A DNA stretch of 23,367 nt from an uncultured Streptococcus sp. GTDB taxonomy: Bacteria > Bacillota > Bacilli > Lactobacillales > Streptococcaceae. Of this stretch, positions 15,223 to 22,907 are shown one piece after another. Positions within the stretch are counted from its first letter, which is position 1. Every line of letters starts with the position of its first letter. The notes beneath the pieces are model-generated. The model searched no databases. It had not been told where the DNA came from and saw nothing but the letters and a program-made list of their open reading frames with translations. The DNA lies in the NCBI GenBank assembly GCA_900755085.1, contig CAAEFF010000132.1, forward strand, positions 1-23,367, in the 5' to 3' direction. The position numbers and the translations under genes are program-made.

Positions 15223-15251
15223 AAAACGATCTCGCAAGAGGTCGTTTTTTT
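15223..15251 (+). terminator. pgi terminator
   Basis: AAAACGATCTC (15223-15233), loop GCAA, GAGGTCGTTTT (15238-15248), then T-tract. Its right half (19 bases from TCGCAAGAGG) is identical to the terminator at 17223-17249. Confidence 0.9.
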
Positions 15252-15278
15252 GTATCTATTTCCCAATTTAGTGATGAA

Positions 15279-15308
15279 TTGGCGCCATCAGGTGATTTAT
15301 GATATAGT
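15279..15308 (+). promoter_or_regulatory. Promoter of first array operon
   Basis: -35-like TTGGCG (15279-15284), 18-base spacer, -10 TATAGT (15303-15308). The -10 surroundings TTTATGATATAGTAGAAG closely match those before the gene at 18047, so related genes share related promoters. The leader is about 80 bases. Confidence 0.55.
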
Positions 15309-15396
15309 AGAAGGAGCATTTTTATACTTTGTTCATCAAATGATTTTCACTCACTGTGATCGTCAAATGAGACAAAGAGAATCAGAAGGAGAGAGT

Positions 15397-16335
15397 ATGA
15401 CTACAGAAGATAAACAGCCTTTTGCAACAGCGGCAGAGGAGCAGATGCAAGAGACACCACAAGTAGAAGGACAGGTGAGGGGAGTTCAAATGCAGGGCCC
15501 TGCTCATTCATTTGAAGAAACAAACCCACAAATGTTTCCGCCTCAATGGTCCTATCCAACTAAGCCAAAACACAAGTGGAAAAACATCGTTCTATTTTCG
15601 CTGTTAGCGCTTGTGATTAGTGGACTTTTAGGTGGTGTGAGTGGATATGTTTGGGGACAATCCTCTCAAACAAGTAAGGAGTCGCAACGATTTAAACGTT
15701 TAGAACGTGCAAAGACCGAAGCAAATGAAACAAAAGCAGGTTTTGTAACGGATAAAGAAAAGGTTATTTTCACATGGACTTTCAAGGATCTTGGCTTGTT
15801 GAGTTACACCAATCGGGAAGGTTATGGTTTGACAGCAGATCAGATCGTGGAAGTCTATGGGTTAGCATCCAGTGTTGATTATAAAAAGAATGCAATGGAG
15901 CTTATTTGGAATGACTCAAAAGCTTCTGAACATCAGAATTTGAGAATGAGATTTGACGAAGTCGATGGCAATTATTATTTAAAAAGTGTGTCCGTGACGG
16001 AATTAGATGAGTTGGATGAGCATAAAAATCCAGAGGATGATGATAGCGACGATGTCTCGAGCAATCGCGCCTTGACTAAAAAGGAATTTCGAAGTCTGAA
16101 AAAAGGAAACAAGCAGACAGGGCAAGGTGGGACAAGCTTATCTGAGTTTTTGAAAAAACATCGAAAAACCGTCGAAATTGGGACAGAGCGTAAAATAACT
16201 GCTAATGGGGAAACATTTAAGTCTACACGTGTAGTGGCTACTGTACTCTGTGAGGTTGACGGGGATTTTAAAGTTTTGAAATTTTTAGCACAGCCTGATG
16301 GAGAATTTCGCTATATTGGTGCGGAACTAAATTAA
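15397..16335 (+). CDS. Array membrane protein 1, tandem BLIP/SmpA-like modules
   Basis: Protein of 312 residues, not a named family to me. It has a cytoplasmic Gln/Pro-rich tail (1-60), one transmembrane helix (63-86) ending GGVSGYVWGQSS, a charged linker, then two exported modules (about 122-202 and 228-312). Module 1 has FTWTFKDLGLL...QIVEVYGLAS...LIWN...GNYYLKSV; module 2 has KKGNKQTGQGGTSLSEFLKKH...DGEFRYIG. The pattern (strand, G-x(S/T)-x-x-E-V-V-x-x-x-G, antiparallel strands) recalls the SmpA/OmlA/BLIP fold (inference). ATG 15397 has AAGGAG at 15386-15391; the upstream ATG 15250 is rejected because promoter and terminator sequences lie there. The next gene starts 18 bases later, likely co-transcribed. 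Confidence 0.78.
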   Translation: MTTEDKQPFATAAEEQMQETPQVEGQVRGVQMQGPAHSFEETNPQMFPPQWSYPTKPKHKWKNIVLFSLLALVISGLLGGVSGYVWGQSSQTSKESQRFKRLERAKTEANETKAGFVTDKEKVIFTWTFKDLGLLSYTNREGYGLTADQIVEVYGLASSVDYKKNAMELIWNDSKASEHQNLRMRFDEVDGNYYLKSVSVTELDELDEHKNPEDDDSDDVSSNRALTKKEFRSLKKGNKQTGQGGTSLSEFLKKHRKTVEIGTERKITANGETFKSTRVVATVLCEVDGDFKVLKFLAQPDGEFRYIGAELN

Positions 16336-16353
16336 GAGGAGGATAGAAGAGAG

Positions 16354-17169
16354 ATGAGTATAAATCAAACACAGGTACCCTTTGGTGTACCAGTAAATCC
16401 TGGCCCTCAAAAAAGCGGAAAGGGCTTGTTCATTGGATGTGTGATTGGTTCAATTGTTTTAGGGTTGGTGATTGGTCTTATTTTTGGCCATTCTTTTGGT
16501 GTGGATGCTGTAACCAAGAAAGCTTATCCCCGTTTACATACCACTGCAGATACGACAGCTTCAAAACGCGATATATCTGCTCGCTATATAGACCCAAAAG
16601 AGACAGCATTTGATTGGGATATTTCAGATCTCGGAGGCTTGAAATTTGCCACCTACGATGACAAAGGGAATGCGATGTCTATCGAAGAGGTCGTGAAGAA
16701 ATATGGGAAAGCCTTAAAAGGCACATTTAATGGAACAACTGCTCAGTTAGAATGGGGCGAACTCGAAAGGGACGATGCAGATGAAGAAAGCACCGATTAT
16801 AAGACTGCTAGCGAGATGAATCTGACCTTTATGAAGATTGATGGTCATTATTATCTACGCAATCTATATTTCTCAGAAGATTATGACACAGCGGATGCCA
16901 ATCCGATGGTGGCTGATGATTATGATAAATTGAAGGCGGGGGATCCCAAAACAGGAAAGGATGGAGTATCTTATAAAGAAGTGCTTAGTAGTAATACCCC
17001 ATCCTCTATTTCGATAAGAGCTGATCAGGACTATAAAACCAAGGTCATAACGAATGAAATGGAAATCCGTTTTAAGTCATCTGGTTCAGATGAAGATGAA
17101 TACAAATTAAAATTTATCCAGCAAGCAGATGGAGATTATCGTTTGGCTTTAAAAGGAGACTCAGACTAG
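16354..17169 (+). CDS. Array membrane protein 2, tandem BLIP/SmpA-like modules
   Basis: Protein of 271 residues with a short cytoplasmic tail (1-22), a Gly-rich transmembrane helix (24-46) and two exported modules. Module 1: FDWDISDLGGLKF...SIEEVVKKYGKA...LEWGE...GHYYLRNL. Module 2: YDKLKAGDPKTGKDGVSYKEVL...KLKFIQQADGDYRLALKGDSD. The end DGDYRLALKGDSD parallels NGDFLLSSKDSD of the member at 18047. AGAGGAGG (16335-16342) serves as ribosome binding site. It probably forms an operon with the gene at 15397 and ends at the 17223 terminator. Function unknown; the fold resemblance is inference. Confidence 0.78.
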   Translation: MSINQTQVPFGVPVNPGPQKSGKGLFIGCVIGSIVLGLVIGLIFGHSFGVDAVTKKAYPRLHTTADTTASKRDISARYIDPKETAFDWDISDLGGLKFATYDDKGNAMSIEEVVKKYGKALKGTFNGTTAQLEWGELERDDADEESTDYKTASEMNLTFMKIDGHYYLRNLYFSEDYDTADANPMVADDYDKLKAGDPKTGKDGVSYKEVLSSNTPSSISIRADQDYKTKVITNEMEIRFKSSGSDEDEYKLKFIQQADGDYRLALKGDSD

Positions 17170-17222
17170 GAAGAAAATAGGGCTACAAAAAGGAAGAGTC
17201 CTTATATTCTCGTTTGTATCCT

Positions 17223-17249
17223 AACGACTTCGCAAGAGGTCGTTTTTTA
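17223..17249 (+). terminator. Terminator after array gene 2
   Basis: AACGACTTC (17223-17231), loop GCAA, GAGGTCGTT (17236-17244), T-tract. Confidence 0.88.
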
Positions 17250-17508
17250 TTCACAAAACAGTTTTATAAATTTTTCCCTTGGATCCAATTATAAAAAATA
17301 ATAAGTAGTTTTTAATCTCTATCATTTGGTAATCTCATTGCTAAACTACTGATAATATTGGGTTTCTAGAGGAAGAAAAGTTGATGACATGGATTTTATA
17401 CTCAAAGCCTTTAATATAAAAAGTTATTTGAACATAAAAGTTGTTATTTGTCGTTTCATACTATAAAATGTAAAACAAATGAAAATGATTGAAAAAGGAA
17501 TGAAAATT
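17250..17508. other. AT-rich gap before the decayed surface-protein gene
   Basis: No gene. A plausible promoter is TTGTTA (17441-17446), 17 bases, TAAAAT (17464-17469), correctly placed to have driven the pseudogene that follows. A ribosome binding site AAAAAGGAA lies at 17492-17500. Confidence 0.45.
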
Positions 17509-17928
17509 ATGAAAAAGAAAGAATGTCGCTAAATTCTTGTTACTTTCGTCTTTGCTTGGTGGAATGGCTATTGCTCACCCAGTATCTGCAAATACAAAAT
17601 CTGCGATTTATGAATACAAAAATGCTCAACTAGACCTTGTTTAAAAACCAACATATGAGGGTTTCGAATCGGATCAACTTCACCAAGTACAACGAGCCCT
17701 TCTTCAAGTTCAAGTAGCTCATCGAGCTCATCTTCAAGCACCTCAAGTTCGACTTCTTCATCGAGCTCAAGTTCTTCTAGTTCTTCCTCAAATTCAAGCG
17801 ACTCAAGCAAATCTGTCGTTGGCCGCTTATTGCCAAAAACAGGTCAAGAAACAGGCGTTGTTTTAGCAACATTGGGCTTGCTCTCGCTTGCAGGGCTTGC
17901 GATTGTCTCCCTTCGCAAGAAGTTCTAA
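17509..17928 (+). pseudogene. Decayed LPXTG-anchored serine-rich surface protein
   Basis: The pieces of a wall-anchored protein are present in different frames. ATG 17509 opens MKKKECR and hits a stop. One base later in phase, NVAKFLLLSSLLGGMAIAHPVSAN (from 17522) is a clear signal peptide and runs to TAA at 17642. A third segment, back in the first frame from about 17659, encodes a long Ser-rich stretch, then LPKTG (17830-17844), a hydrophobic helix and the tail RKKF, stop at 17926. So there are at least two frame changes and stops, and the adhesive middle is missing. It would have been sorted by sortase A. It is non-functional as read, unless sequencing error caused the early shift. Confidence 0.82.
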
Positions 17929-17940
17929 GATCAGTTTCTA

Positions 17941-17970
17941 AAAGGTCGGATATCTCTCCGATCTTTTTTA
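17941..17970 (+). terminator. Terminator after the LPXTG pseudogene
   Basis: AAAGGTCGGA (17941-17950) pairs with TCCGATCTTT (17957-17966), one G-T pair, followed by TTTT. Confidence 0.85.
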
Positions 17971-17987
17971 GTCCATCAAGATAGGAG

Positions 17988-18016
17988 TTGGTCCTTGCTT
18001 GGTTTTATGTTATAGT
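17988..18016 (+). promoter_or_regulatory. Promoter of array gene 3
   Basis: -35 TTGGTC (17988-17993), 17-base spacer, -10 TATAGT (18011-18016). The stretch around the -10 box resembles that upstream of array gene 1. Confidence 0.6.
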
Positions 18017-18046
18017 AGAAGAGAAGAATAAAAAGGAGAAATCGAA

Positions 18047-19135
18047 ATGTCCGAGAAAGATCAAGAACAATTTATGAAACAGACGCCCTTAGAGGGTGCG
18101 CCTCAATTTGATGTAGCTGCTCCAGCCTTTGTCCCAAAAGAAGAAGCCGAAGACTTGGAAGTTCCAGAAGTTAGTGGCGTTTCAGCGACGGAGACGAAAG
18201 CAATGGAAGAAGAAGCAAACGAGCCAGCTGTGTCTGAAACGGTGGAGCTTCCAAAGGTGGATGAAGCGACTGTTGAAGAAAATCCAGCTGTAGTTGCTGC
18301 TCCCCAACCGACTCCTCCATTCCAGCCTGCGCCTGAAGCTCCTCAGAACACAGTAGCGGAACCAGTTGGTCCACAAACAGCTACAAGTCCTAGCATGCAG
18401 ATTCCGCAAGCTCCTCTTCCTCCTGTTGCAAAACCGATGGATACTGCAGACAAGAAGGCGATTCGTTTTGCCCTTGGGATTTTAGTTGGGATTCTTATCG
18501 GTGGTGTCAGCGGCTATTTGATTGGTCATGCTAGCCCTAGCACATCGCCATCCAGAAAGCACACTTCTTGGTCAGGTAACCAGTATGCTTCTTCTTACAA
18601 TATTGATTTGGCCCAATTGACCACAGAAGATGAGGAAGCCGATTTTAGCTGGGAACAATCTGATATTGAGCAACTTCAGTTTTTGACTGGAAAGGATGAT
18701 GGGGAGACTCCTGAGGAAATGGTCGACGCTTATGGAAAGGCTAGTTCTGTTCAATTTGATAGTGGAGAATTGAAATTATTCTGGGATGATAGCTCTTATA
18801 ATAAAGAGGTCAAAGCAACCTACTCTAAGAAAGGAAAAGAATTTCAGCTTGTCAAATTTGAATTTAATCAATTTGGGAAAAATCTTAGCGTCGAGGATAA
18901 CTTCGCAGATGGGTTCAAAGTTGGAAATAGTAAGACCGGTGCTGGAGGGACCTCTTACAAAGAGCTTTTAGAAAAATACGGTGATGCAGTCAATCTGACG
19001 GTGAGTTCATCTGATGATTCAGACGAGATAGAATTGGTCATGGACTTCCAAAAGAAAAATGGGGACTATGTAGATTTGACCTTTATTCGTCAAGAAAATG
19101 GAGATTTCCTCTTGAGTAGTAAGGACAGCGACTAA
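18047..19135 (+). CDS. Array membrane protein 3, long Pro/Glu-rich tail
   Basis: Protein of 362 residues. A long acidic and proline-rich cytoplasmic tail (1-138) is followed by a Gly-rich transmembrane helix (139-160) with LIGGVSGYLIGHAS, nearly matching LLGGVSGYVWGQSS of array protein 1, a Ser linker, then two exported modules. Module 1: FSWEQSDIEQLQF...TPEEMVDAYGKAS...LKLFWDD. Module 2: FKVGNSKTGAGGTSYKELLEKYG...VDLTFIRQENGDFLLSS. AAAAGGAGA (18031-18039) gives a strong ribosome binding site. It stands alone between two terminators. The tail looks intrinsically disordered. No catalytic motif is visible; a ligand- or partner-binding role is my guess. Confidence 0.78.
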   Translation: MSEKDQEQFMKQTPLEGAPQFDVAAPAFVPKEEAEDLEVPEVSGVSATETKAMEEEANEPAVSETVELPKVDEATVEENPAVVAAPQPTPPFQPAPEAPQNTVAEPVGPQTATSPSMQIPQAPLPPVAKPMDTADKKAIRFALGILVGILIGGVSGYLIGHASPSTSPSRKHTSWSGNQYASSYNIDLAQLTTEDEEADFSWEQSDIEQLQFLTGKDDGETPEEMVDAYGKASSVQFDSGELKLFWDDSSYNKEVKATYSKKGKEFQLVKFEFNQFGKNLSVEDNFADGFKVGNSKTGAGGTSYKELLEKYGDAVNLTVSSSDDSDEIELVMDFQKKNGDYVDLTFIRQENGDFLLSSKDSD

Positions 19136-19150
19136 ATCAATGAATAAAAG

Positions 19151-19174
19151 AAAGAGGCAAGCGCCTCTTTTTTG
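19151..19174 (+). terminator. Terminator after array gene 3
   Basis: AAAGAGGC (19151-19158), loop AAGC, GCCTCTTT (19163-19170), T-tract. Confidence 0.88.
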
Positions 19175-19243
19175 GGATAAGACAAGACAAATGCGCTAAT
19201 TTTCTATACAATAGAAGGAGTTTGAATAGAAAGAGCATAAAGG

Positions 19244-19951
19244 ATGGAAGAAATTAAAAAGTGGATAGAACATCATAAGCGGATCCTCCAAAAAGCTGCA
19301 GGGGCTTTGCTAGCTTTTGTCGTTGGGGCTTGCTTGGTGTTTATGATTCATCCGGTTAAAACCTTACCAAAAGACCGTTTGCTGAGCTTATCTCGCATGC
19401 ACGAAGACAGCCAGAAATTTGTTGCTTCTTCTTCAAAAGAGCCGGCTCTAGAAGACTTGCTGTCATTAGAGCTTGCAAGGGGAGAAGAAAAGGTACAAAA
19501 AAATTGGGTGACTTTGTCTGCATTCGTCAAAAAATTTGGAAAAGCATCGAGCTTTACACAAGAAGATACTAGTTTTGGAGCACAAGTCCAGTTAGGCTAT
19601 GGGGCTTCTGTGAAGGGGCTCTATCCTTATACCATAGAATTTCAAAAGCAGGATGATGATTTTTATTTGAGCTCGATTCAAGGCTTTGCACCCAAGTCGT
19701 CTCACTATCAGAGCAAAAAGAATTTAAAATTGGCAGATTTTACAGGCTATAAGACTTTGGATGGAAAAAAGGAAAAGGGGACGTCCGTAGAAGAAGTCTT
19801 GAAAAAATCAGGTCTTCCCAATTCTCTTAGTTTGACTTCTGCAAAGGACAAGCAAGTCTTAGCCTTGTCTTATCAGGTGACAGATGGACTGGTCTCTTTG
19901 ACCTTTGAACGTGACCAGAGTGGTCAGTATCATTTGACGAAGAAGGGGTGA
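19244..19951 (+). CDS. Array membrane protein 4
   Basis: Protein of 235 residues with a short basic cytoplasmic tail (1-15), transmembrane helix (16-36) and two exported modules. Module 1 is diverged: VTLSAFVKKFGKASSFTQ...LGYGA...DDFYLSSI. Module 2: DFTGYKTLDGKKEKGTSVEEVLKKSGLPNSLSL...VSLTFERDQSGQYHLTKKG, which keeps the G-TS-x-EEVL-x-x-x-G core. An in-frame stop at 19238 leaves ATG 19244 as the first start, yet AAGG directly touches it and the better AAGGAG (19215-19220) is 23 bases away, so initiation may be weak. It overlaps or abuts the next gene, forming an operon through 22842. Confidence 0.72.
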   Translation: MEEIKKWIEHHKRILQKAAGALLAFVVGACLVFMIHPVKTLPKDRLLSLSRMHEDSQKFVASSSKEPALEDLLSLELARGEEKVQKNWVTLSAFVKKFGKASSFTQEDTSFGAQVQLGYGASVKGLYPYTIEFQKQDDDFYLSSIQGFAPKSSHYQSKKNLKLADFTGYKTLDGKKEKGTSVEEVLKKSGLPNSLSLTSAKDKQVLALSYQVTDGLVSLTFERDQSGQYHLTKKG

Positions 19952-19956
19952 AGCAA

Positions 19957-20646
19957 ATGATCGAGTGGATGAAAAAGAAACAAAAAGAACTCTTGCTGCC
20001 GTTTTTGTGTTTTGTTTTAGGGCTGTTACTTGCGATTGCAAGGATCCAGGTGCAAGAGCAGGGAACCGATACCAAGGAGGACCAAACGCTTTCCCATTTT
20101 CAACCAAAGGATTACAAGAATTTGGTAAGTAACGATCAAGAAATCAAGCAGTTTCAATGGACCATCGAAGCTGTGGCGAATTTGAAAGTCCGTCTTAAGC
20201 AGAGTCAGCAACCGGGAACCCGCTTGGAGACAGTTGTGACTGAATGGGGAAAAGCCCAAAAGGTTCGCTACACAAAGACAGATCAAGGGGAACAAACCGT
20301 TCTCGTCTTAACCTATGCGGCTAAGCAAACCGATCAGGGCAAGAAAAGTGTGAGCTTGTGGTTTGAAGAAGAGAAAGACCAGGGGTATCGCTTGACGATG
20401 GTGGATGCGACGAATTTGTTGGACGCAAAAGAAAAGACAAGCAGTGAGAAAGAAATCACTACTGAAAAAGAGAAAAAAGGTACAGAATTCGCCCAGCTTA
20501 TTCAGGAACTAGGAAATCCTCAACGCTTAGTTTGGGGGGAAGTGTCAGATGGCAGAATGGGCTATCACGCGACTTACCAGATACCAGGTCAGTCAGAAGT
20601 GGTGATGGAATTCAAGAAAAAAGGCAAGAAATTAGTGTTGGTATAA
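19957..20646 (+). CDS. Array membrane protein 5
   Basis: Protein of 229 residues with a short basic tail (1-11), transmembrane helix (12-29) and two modules. Module 1: FQWTIEAVANLKV...LETVVTEWGKAQKVRY...LVLTY...GYRLTMVDA, clearly parallel to array protein 1. Module 2: KKGTEFAQLIQELGNPQRLVWGE...YQIPGQSEVVMEFKKKGK, a shortened version. ATG 19957 has AAGGGG (19943-19948) at good spacing; a GTG at 19948 overlapping the previous stop is an alternative start adding three residues. Close spacing indicates co-transcription with the gene at 19244. Confidence 0.74.
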   Translation: MIEWMKKKQKELLLPFLCFVLGLLLAIARIQVQEQGTDTKEDQTLSHFQPKDYKNLVSNDQEIKQFQWTIEAVANLKVRLKQSQQPGTRLETVVTEWGKAQKVRYTKTDQGEQTVLVLTYAAKQTDQGKKSVSLWFEEEKDQGYRLTMVDATNLLDAKEKTSSEKEITTEKEKKGTEFAQLIQELGNPQRLVWGEVSDGRMGYHATYQIPGQSEVVMEFKKKGKKLVLV

Positions 20647-20660
20647 GAAGGGAGACATCA

Positions 20661-21566
20661 TTGGACGATCAAAGGATAGACATCAAGGCAGCTTCGTCTC
20701 ACCAGGGTGGGAGTCGCTTGATTTCAGAAGCCGATCTGGCTTCAATAGGGATGGACAATCATCAGGATACTAGAAGCCATTCAGATACGATGGAGTCTTC
20801 CCCTTCTTCCTCAAAAGAGGGGATTGGTTCGCTTTTGCGATTTTTTGGGTGGTTCGCCTTGTTTATGGCTTTTGTGTTTGTGCTTCAAAACGAAGTTAAT
20901 AAAAACTCTTCTTCATCTTCTTCGAGTGAGGGGATCAATGGTTTATCACGTGATAGTATCAGAACGGAATATCTGACCAGTGAAAATAGTTCTTATATCG
21001 CCTCAGCTAATGAATTTCAATTTCAGCCAACCTATGAAAAGGCCATGTCTCTCATTCCTAATTTTGCAGTGGAAGAAAAAAAGACCTCTTTTGGGACGGT
21101 AGACCCACAAGATGTCGTTGCAGCATTAGGTAAAGCAAGGAGTGGGGAAGCAAAGTATAGTGATAGCAGCTCCAGTCCCTTTTTGCTGACCTTAGATTAC
21201 CAATCAAAGGATGCAGATGGGAAGGTTCTTCTTGAAAAAACAGGTGCCTTTTACAGGATCTCTTTTTTAAGTTTGAAACACTTAAAAAGTGACCGATTTG
21301 TGAATAAGAACGGGAGCTTGACGAAGGACGATTTTACCACTATCAAGGTCGGAATGCCTTATTTAGACCTACTCAATACGGTAGGGATTCCAGATGAAAT
21401 AGATGTGTCTGGACTTCTAGGTTACGGGGAAGCACCTTCCTTTACCTATCGATTATCGGATTCTCAAACGGTTCAAATCCATTTTGATAGCCGGCAAACC
21501 ATCAAGGATATCAAATCGAAAGAGGAAGCGACCACACCAGCTTCTTCTACATCTACAGCACAGTAA
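20661..21566 (+). CDS. Array membrane protein 6, shares 17-residue cytoplasmic motif
   Basis: Protein of 301 residues. The cytoplasmic tail (1-55) contains HQGGSRLISEADLASIG (14-30), then a transmembrane helix (56-77), a poly-Ser linker and two modules. Module 1: EFQFQPTYEKAMSLIPN...DPQDVVAALGKARSGE...LTLDYQ. Module 2: RFVNKNGSLTKDDFTTIKVGMPYLDLLNTVGIPDE...FTYRLSDSQTVQIHFDS, the clearest SmpA/BLIP-like repeat of the array. I chose a TTG start at 20661: AAGGGAG (20648-20654) lies 6 bases upstream, and the ATG-initiated reading from 20532 is buried in the preceding gene. It belongs to the same operon. Confidence 0.76.
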   Translation: MDDQRIDIKAASSHQGGSRLISEADLASIGMDNHQDTRSHSDTMESSPSSSKEGIGSLLRFFGWFALFMAFVFVLQNEVNKNSSSSSSSEGINGLSRDSIRTEYLTSENSSYIASANEFQFQPTYEKAMSLIPNFAVEEKKTSFGTVDPQDVVAALGKARSGEAKYSDSSSSPFLLTLDYQSKDADGKVLLEKTGAFYRISFLSLKHLKSDRFVNKNGSLTKDDFTTIKVGMPYLDLLNTVGIPDEIDVSGLLGYGEAPSFTYRLSDSQTVQIHFDSRQTIKDIKSKEEATTPASSTSTAQ

Positions 21567-21606
21567 AAAAGTCAGCCCGAAGCATTTTAAATAAAAGGAG
21601 AGGACA

Positions 21607-22842
21607 ATGGGGAATAAAGACTGGTCGCATCTACGAAATGAGCACCAGAATCGGTTTTCGAAAGGCCAACCGAAAGAAGCACCCTTAGAAAAGGGAGGTT
21701 CTGAGAAGCTAAAAGATACGCTCGCAAAAGAGCCAGAAGTGGTAGAAGTCCCTGCTTTTCAGGAAGAGGTGAAACAAGAAGAGGAACGAAAAGACGAACC
21801 AGCGATTGGTGTGAAGGAGGATTCGTATGATCCGAAGGAAGCGTCACTTGCTACACCTGAAGAAGAACCAGCTCAGGTCGTTCTTGCTACACAACTAACA
21901 ACAGAAGCAAGATCAGAAACACCAGCACAAGATACAATAGGGCAGTCTCCCTCAGTCGAGAAAAAAGTAGAGCACCAGGGTGGGAGCCGCTTGATTTCAG
22001 AGGCTGACCTTGCTTCAATAGGGGGGAGCAGGCATTCAGAACCAAGACAAACGGTACTAGACCCCCAATCGGATAGGACGAAAACCTACTCTCCTTCCTC
22101 TAAGAGTGAAGGGTCTTCGCTGGCAGCCTTTTTTGGTTTATTGGCCATGCTGGGATTAATTGCCTATCTGGCTTCAGGAGGTATTCATAGTTCTTCTACT
22201 ACTAGTGAATATGGAAGCACTAGCTTGTCTTATGGAACTAGAAAGGAAACCTTGAGAGGTGGTACGAGTAGCTTGATTGCTCCGGAGAGGGAATTTCAGT
22301 TTCAAGTGACCTATGAGAAGGCCATTTCCCTGATTCCTGGTTTAAGTGAGGGGGATCAAGGTCGTCATTATTCAACTTCTCTGTCTCCACAGGAAGTGGT
22401 AGCTGTACTGGGGAAGGCTAGCAGTGGGGAAGAAACCTACCAAGAAGGTGGTGTCAGTCCTTTTATGACACAATTGGAGTATCAGTCTGAAGGCTCTCCT
22501 TCTTCCGTAACCGTTTTACTTTCAAATATTGGTGTTGATCGTTTATCTTCTCTTGATTTTAAAAACTTAAACAGTGAGCGATTAGCCAATAAAAATGGCA
22601 GTTTGAACAGAGAGGATTTTGCGAATATTACAGTCGGAACCAGCTATTCAGATCTTGTGAATACAGTAGGAATTCCTAGCAGTGTTTCTTGGTCGAGTAT
22701 GATGGGTTCAGAGTCCTTCTTAACCTTTTACTATAAGCTTTCTGATTCGCGCTCCGTCATTATTCACTTTGGCAGCAATCGTACCATCAGTGAAATCAAG
22801 GGTCTAGAAGATCCAGCGACATCAACTTCCACGTCGCCTTAG
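21607..22842 (+). CDS. Array membrane protein 7, long acidic tail with shared motif
   Basis: Protein of 411 residues. A long Glu-rich cytoplasmic tail (1-169) contains HQGGSRLISEADLASIG (123-139) close to the membrane, then a transmembrane helix (about 171-190), a Ser/Thr linker and two modules. Module 1: EFQFQVTYEKAISLIPG...SPQEVVAVLGKASSGEE...QLEYQ. Module 2: RLANKNGSLNREDFANITVGTSYSDLVNTVGIPSS...FYYKLSDSRSVIIHFGS. It is the nearest relative of array protein 6 across most of its exported part. AAGGAGAG (21596-21603) precedes ATG 21607. Likely the last gene of the operon. No enzyme motif is seen. Confidence 0.78.
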   Translation: MGNKDWSHLRNEHQNRFSKGQPKEAPLEKGGSEKLKDTLAKEPEVVEVPAFQEEVKQEEERKDEPAIGVKEDSYDPKEASLATPEEEPAQVVLATQLTTEARSETPAQDTIGQSPSVEKKVEHQGGSRLISEADLASIGGSRHSEPRQTVLDPQSDRTKTYSPSSKSEGSSLAAFFGLLAMLGLIAYLASGGIHSSSTTSEYGSTSLSYGTRKETLRGGTSSLIAPEREFQFQVTYEKAISLIPGLSEGDQGRHYSTSLSPQEVVAVLGKASSGEETYQEGGVSPFMTQLEYQSEGSPSSVTVLLSNIGVDRLSSLDFKNLNSERLANKNGSLNREDFANITVGTSYSDLVNTVGIPSSVSWSSMMGSESFLTFYYKLSDSRSVIIHFGSNRTISEIKGLEDPATSTSTSP

Positions 22843-22863
22843 GTGTTCATCTCACTAGGATTG

Positions 22864-22872
22864 TGGTATAAT
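22864..22872 (+). promoter_or_regulatory. Extended -10 promoter of dapH
   Basis: TGG-TATAAT (22864-22872), 35 bases before the dapH start; no clear -35 box. Confidence 0.65.
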
Positions 22873-22907
22873 ATGGATACCTTTAATTGAAATGAATGGA
22901 GAATCTT

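Noticed and set aside
15250..15396. N-terminal extension of array protein 1
   Set aside because: It begins in the pgi terminator and crosses the promoter; ATG 15397 has a good ribosome binding site.
17568..17810. Minus-strand acidic (Glu/Leu-rich) 80-residue reading frame
   Set aside because: It is the complement of the serine-codon repeat of the LPXTG pseudogene; no ribosome binding site or family match.
17650..17830. Serine-codon repeat as a CRISPR or tandem regulatory repeat
   Set aside because: The repeats are irregular AGT/TCA/AGC/TCT codons in one reading frame leading to LPKTG, so they encode a stalk, with no spacers.
20532..20660. ATG-initiated N-terminal extension of array protein 6
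   Set aside because: It lies inside array gene 5; a TTG at 20661 with AAGGGAG at the right distance explains the gene better.
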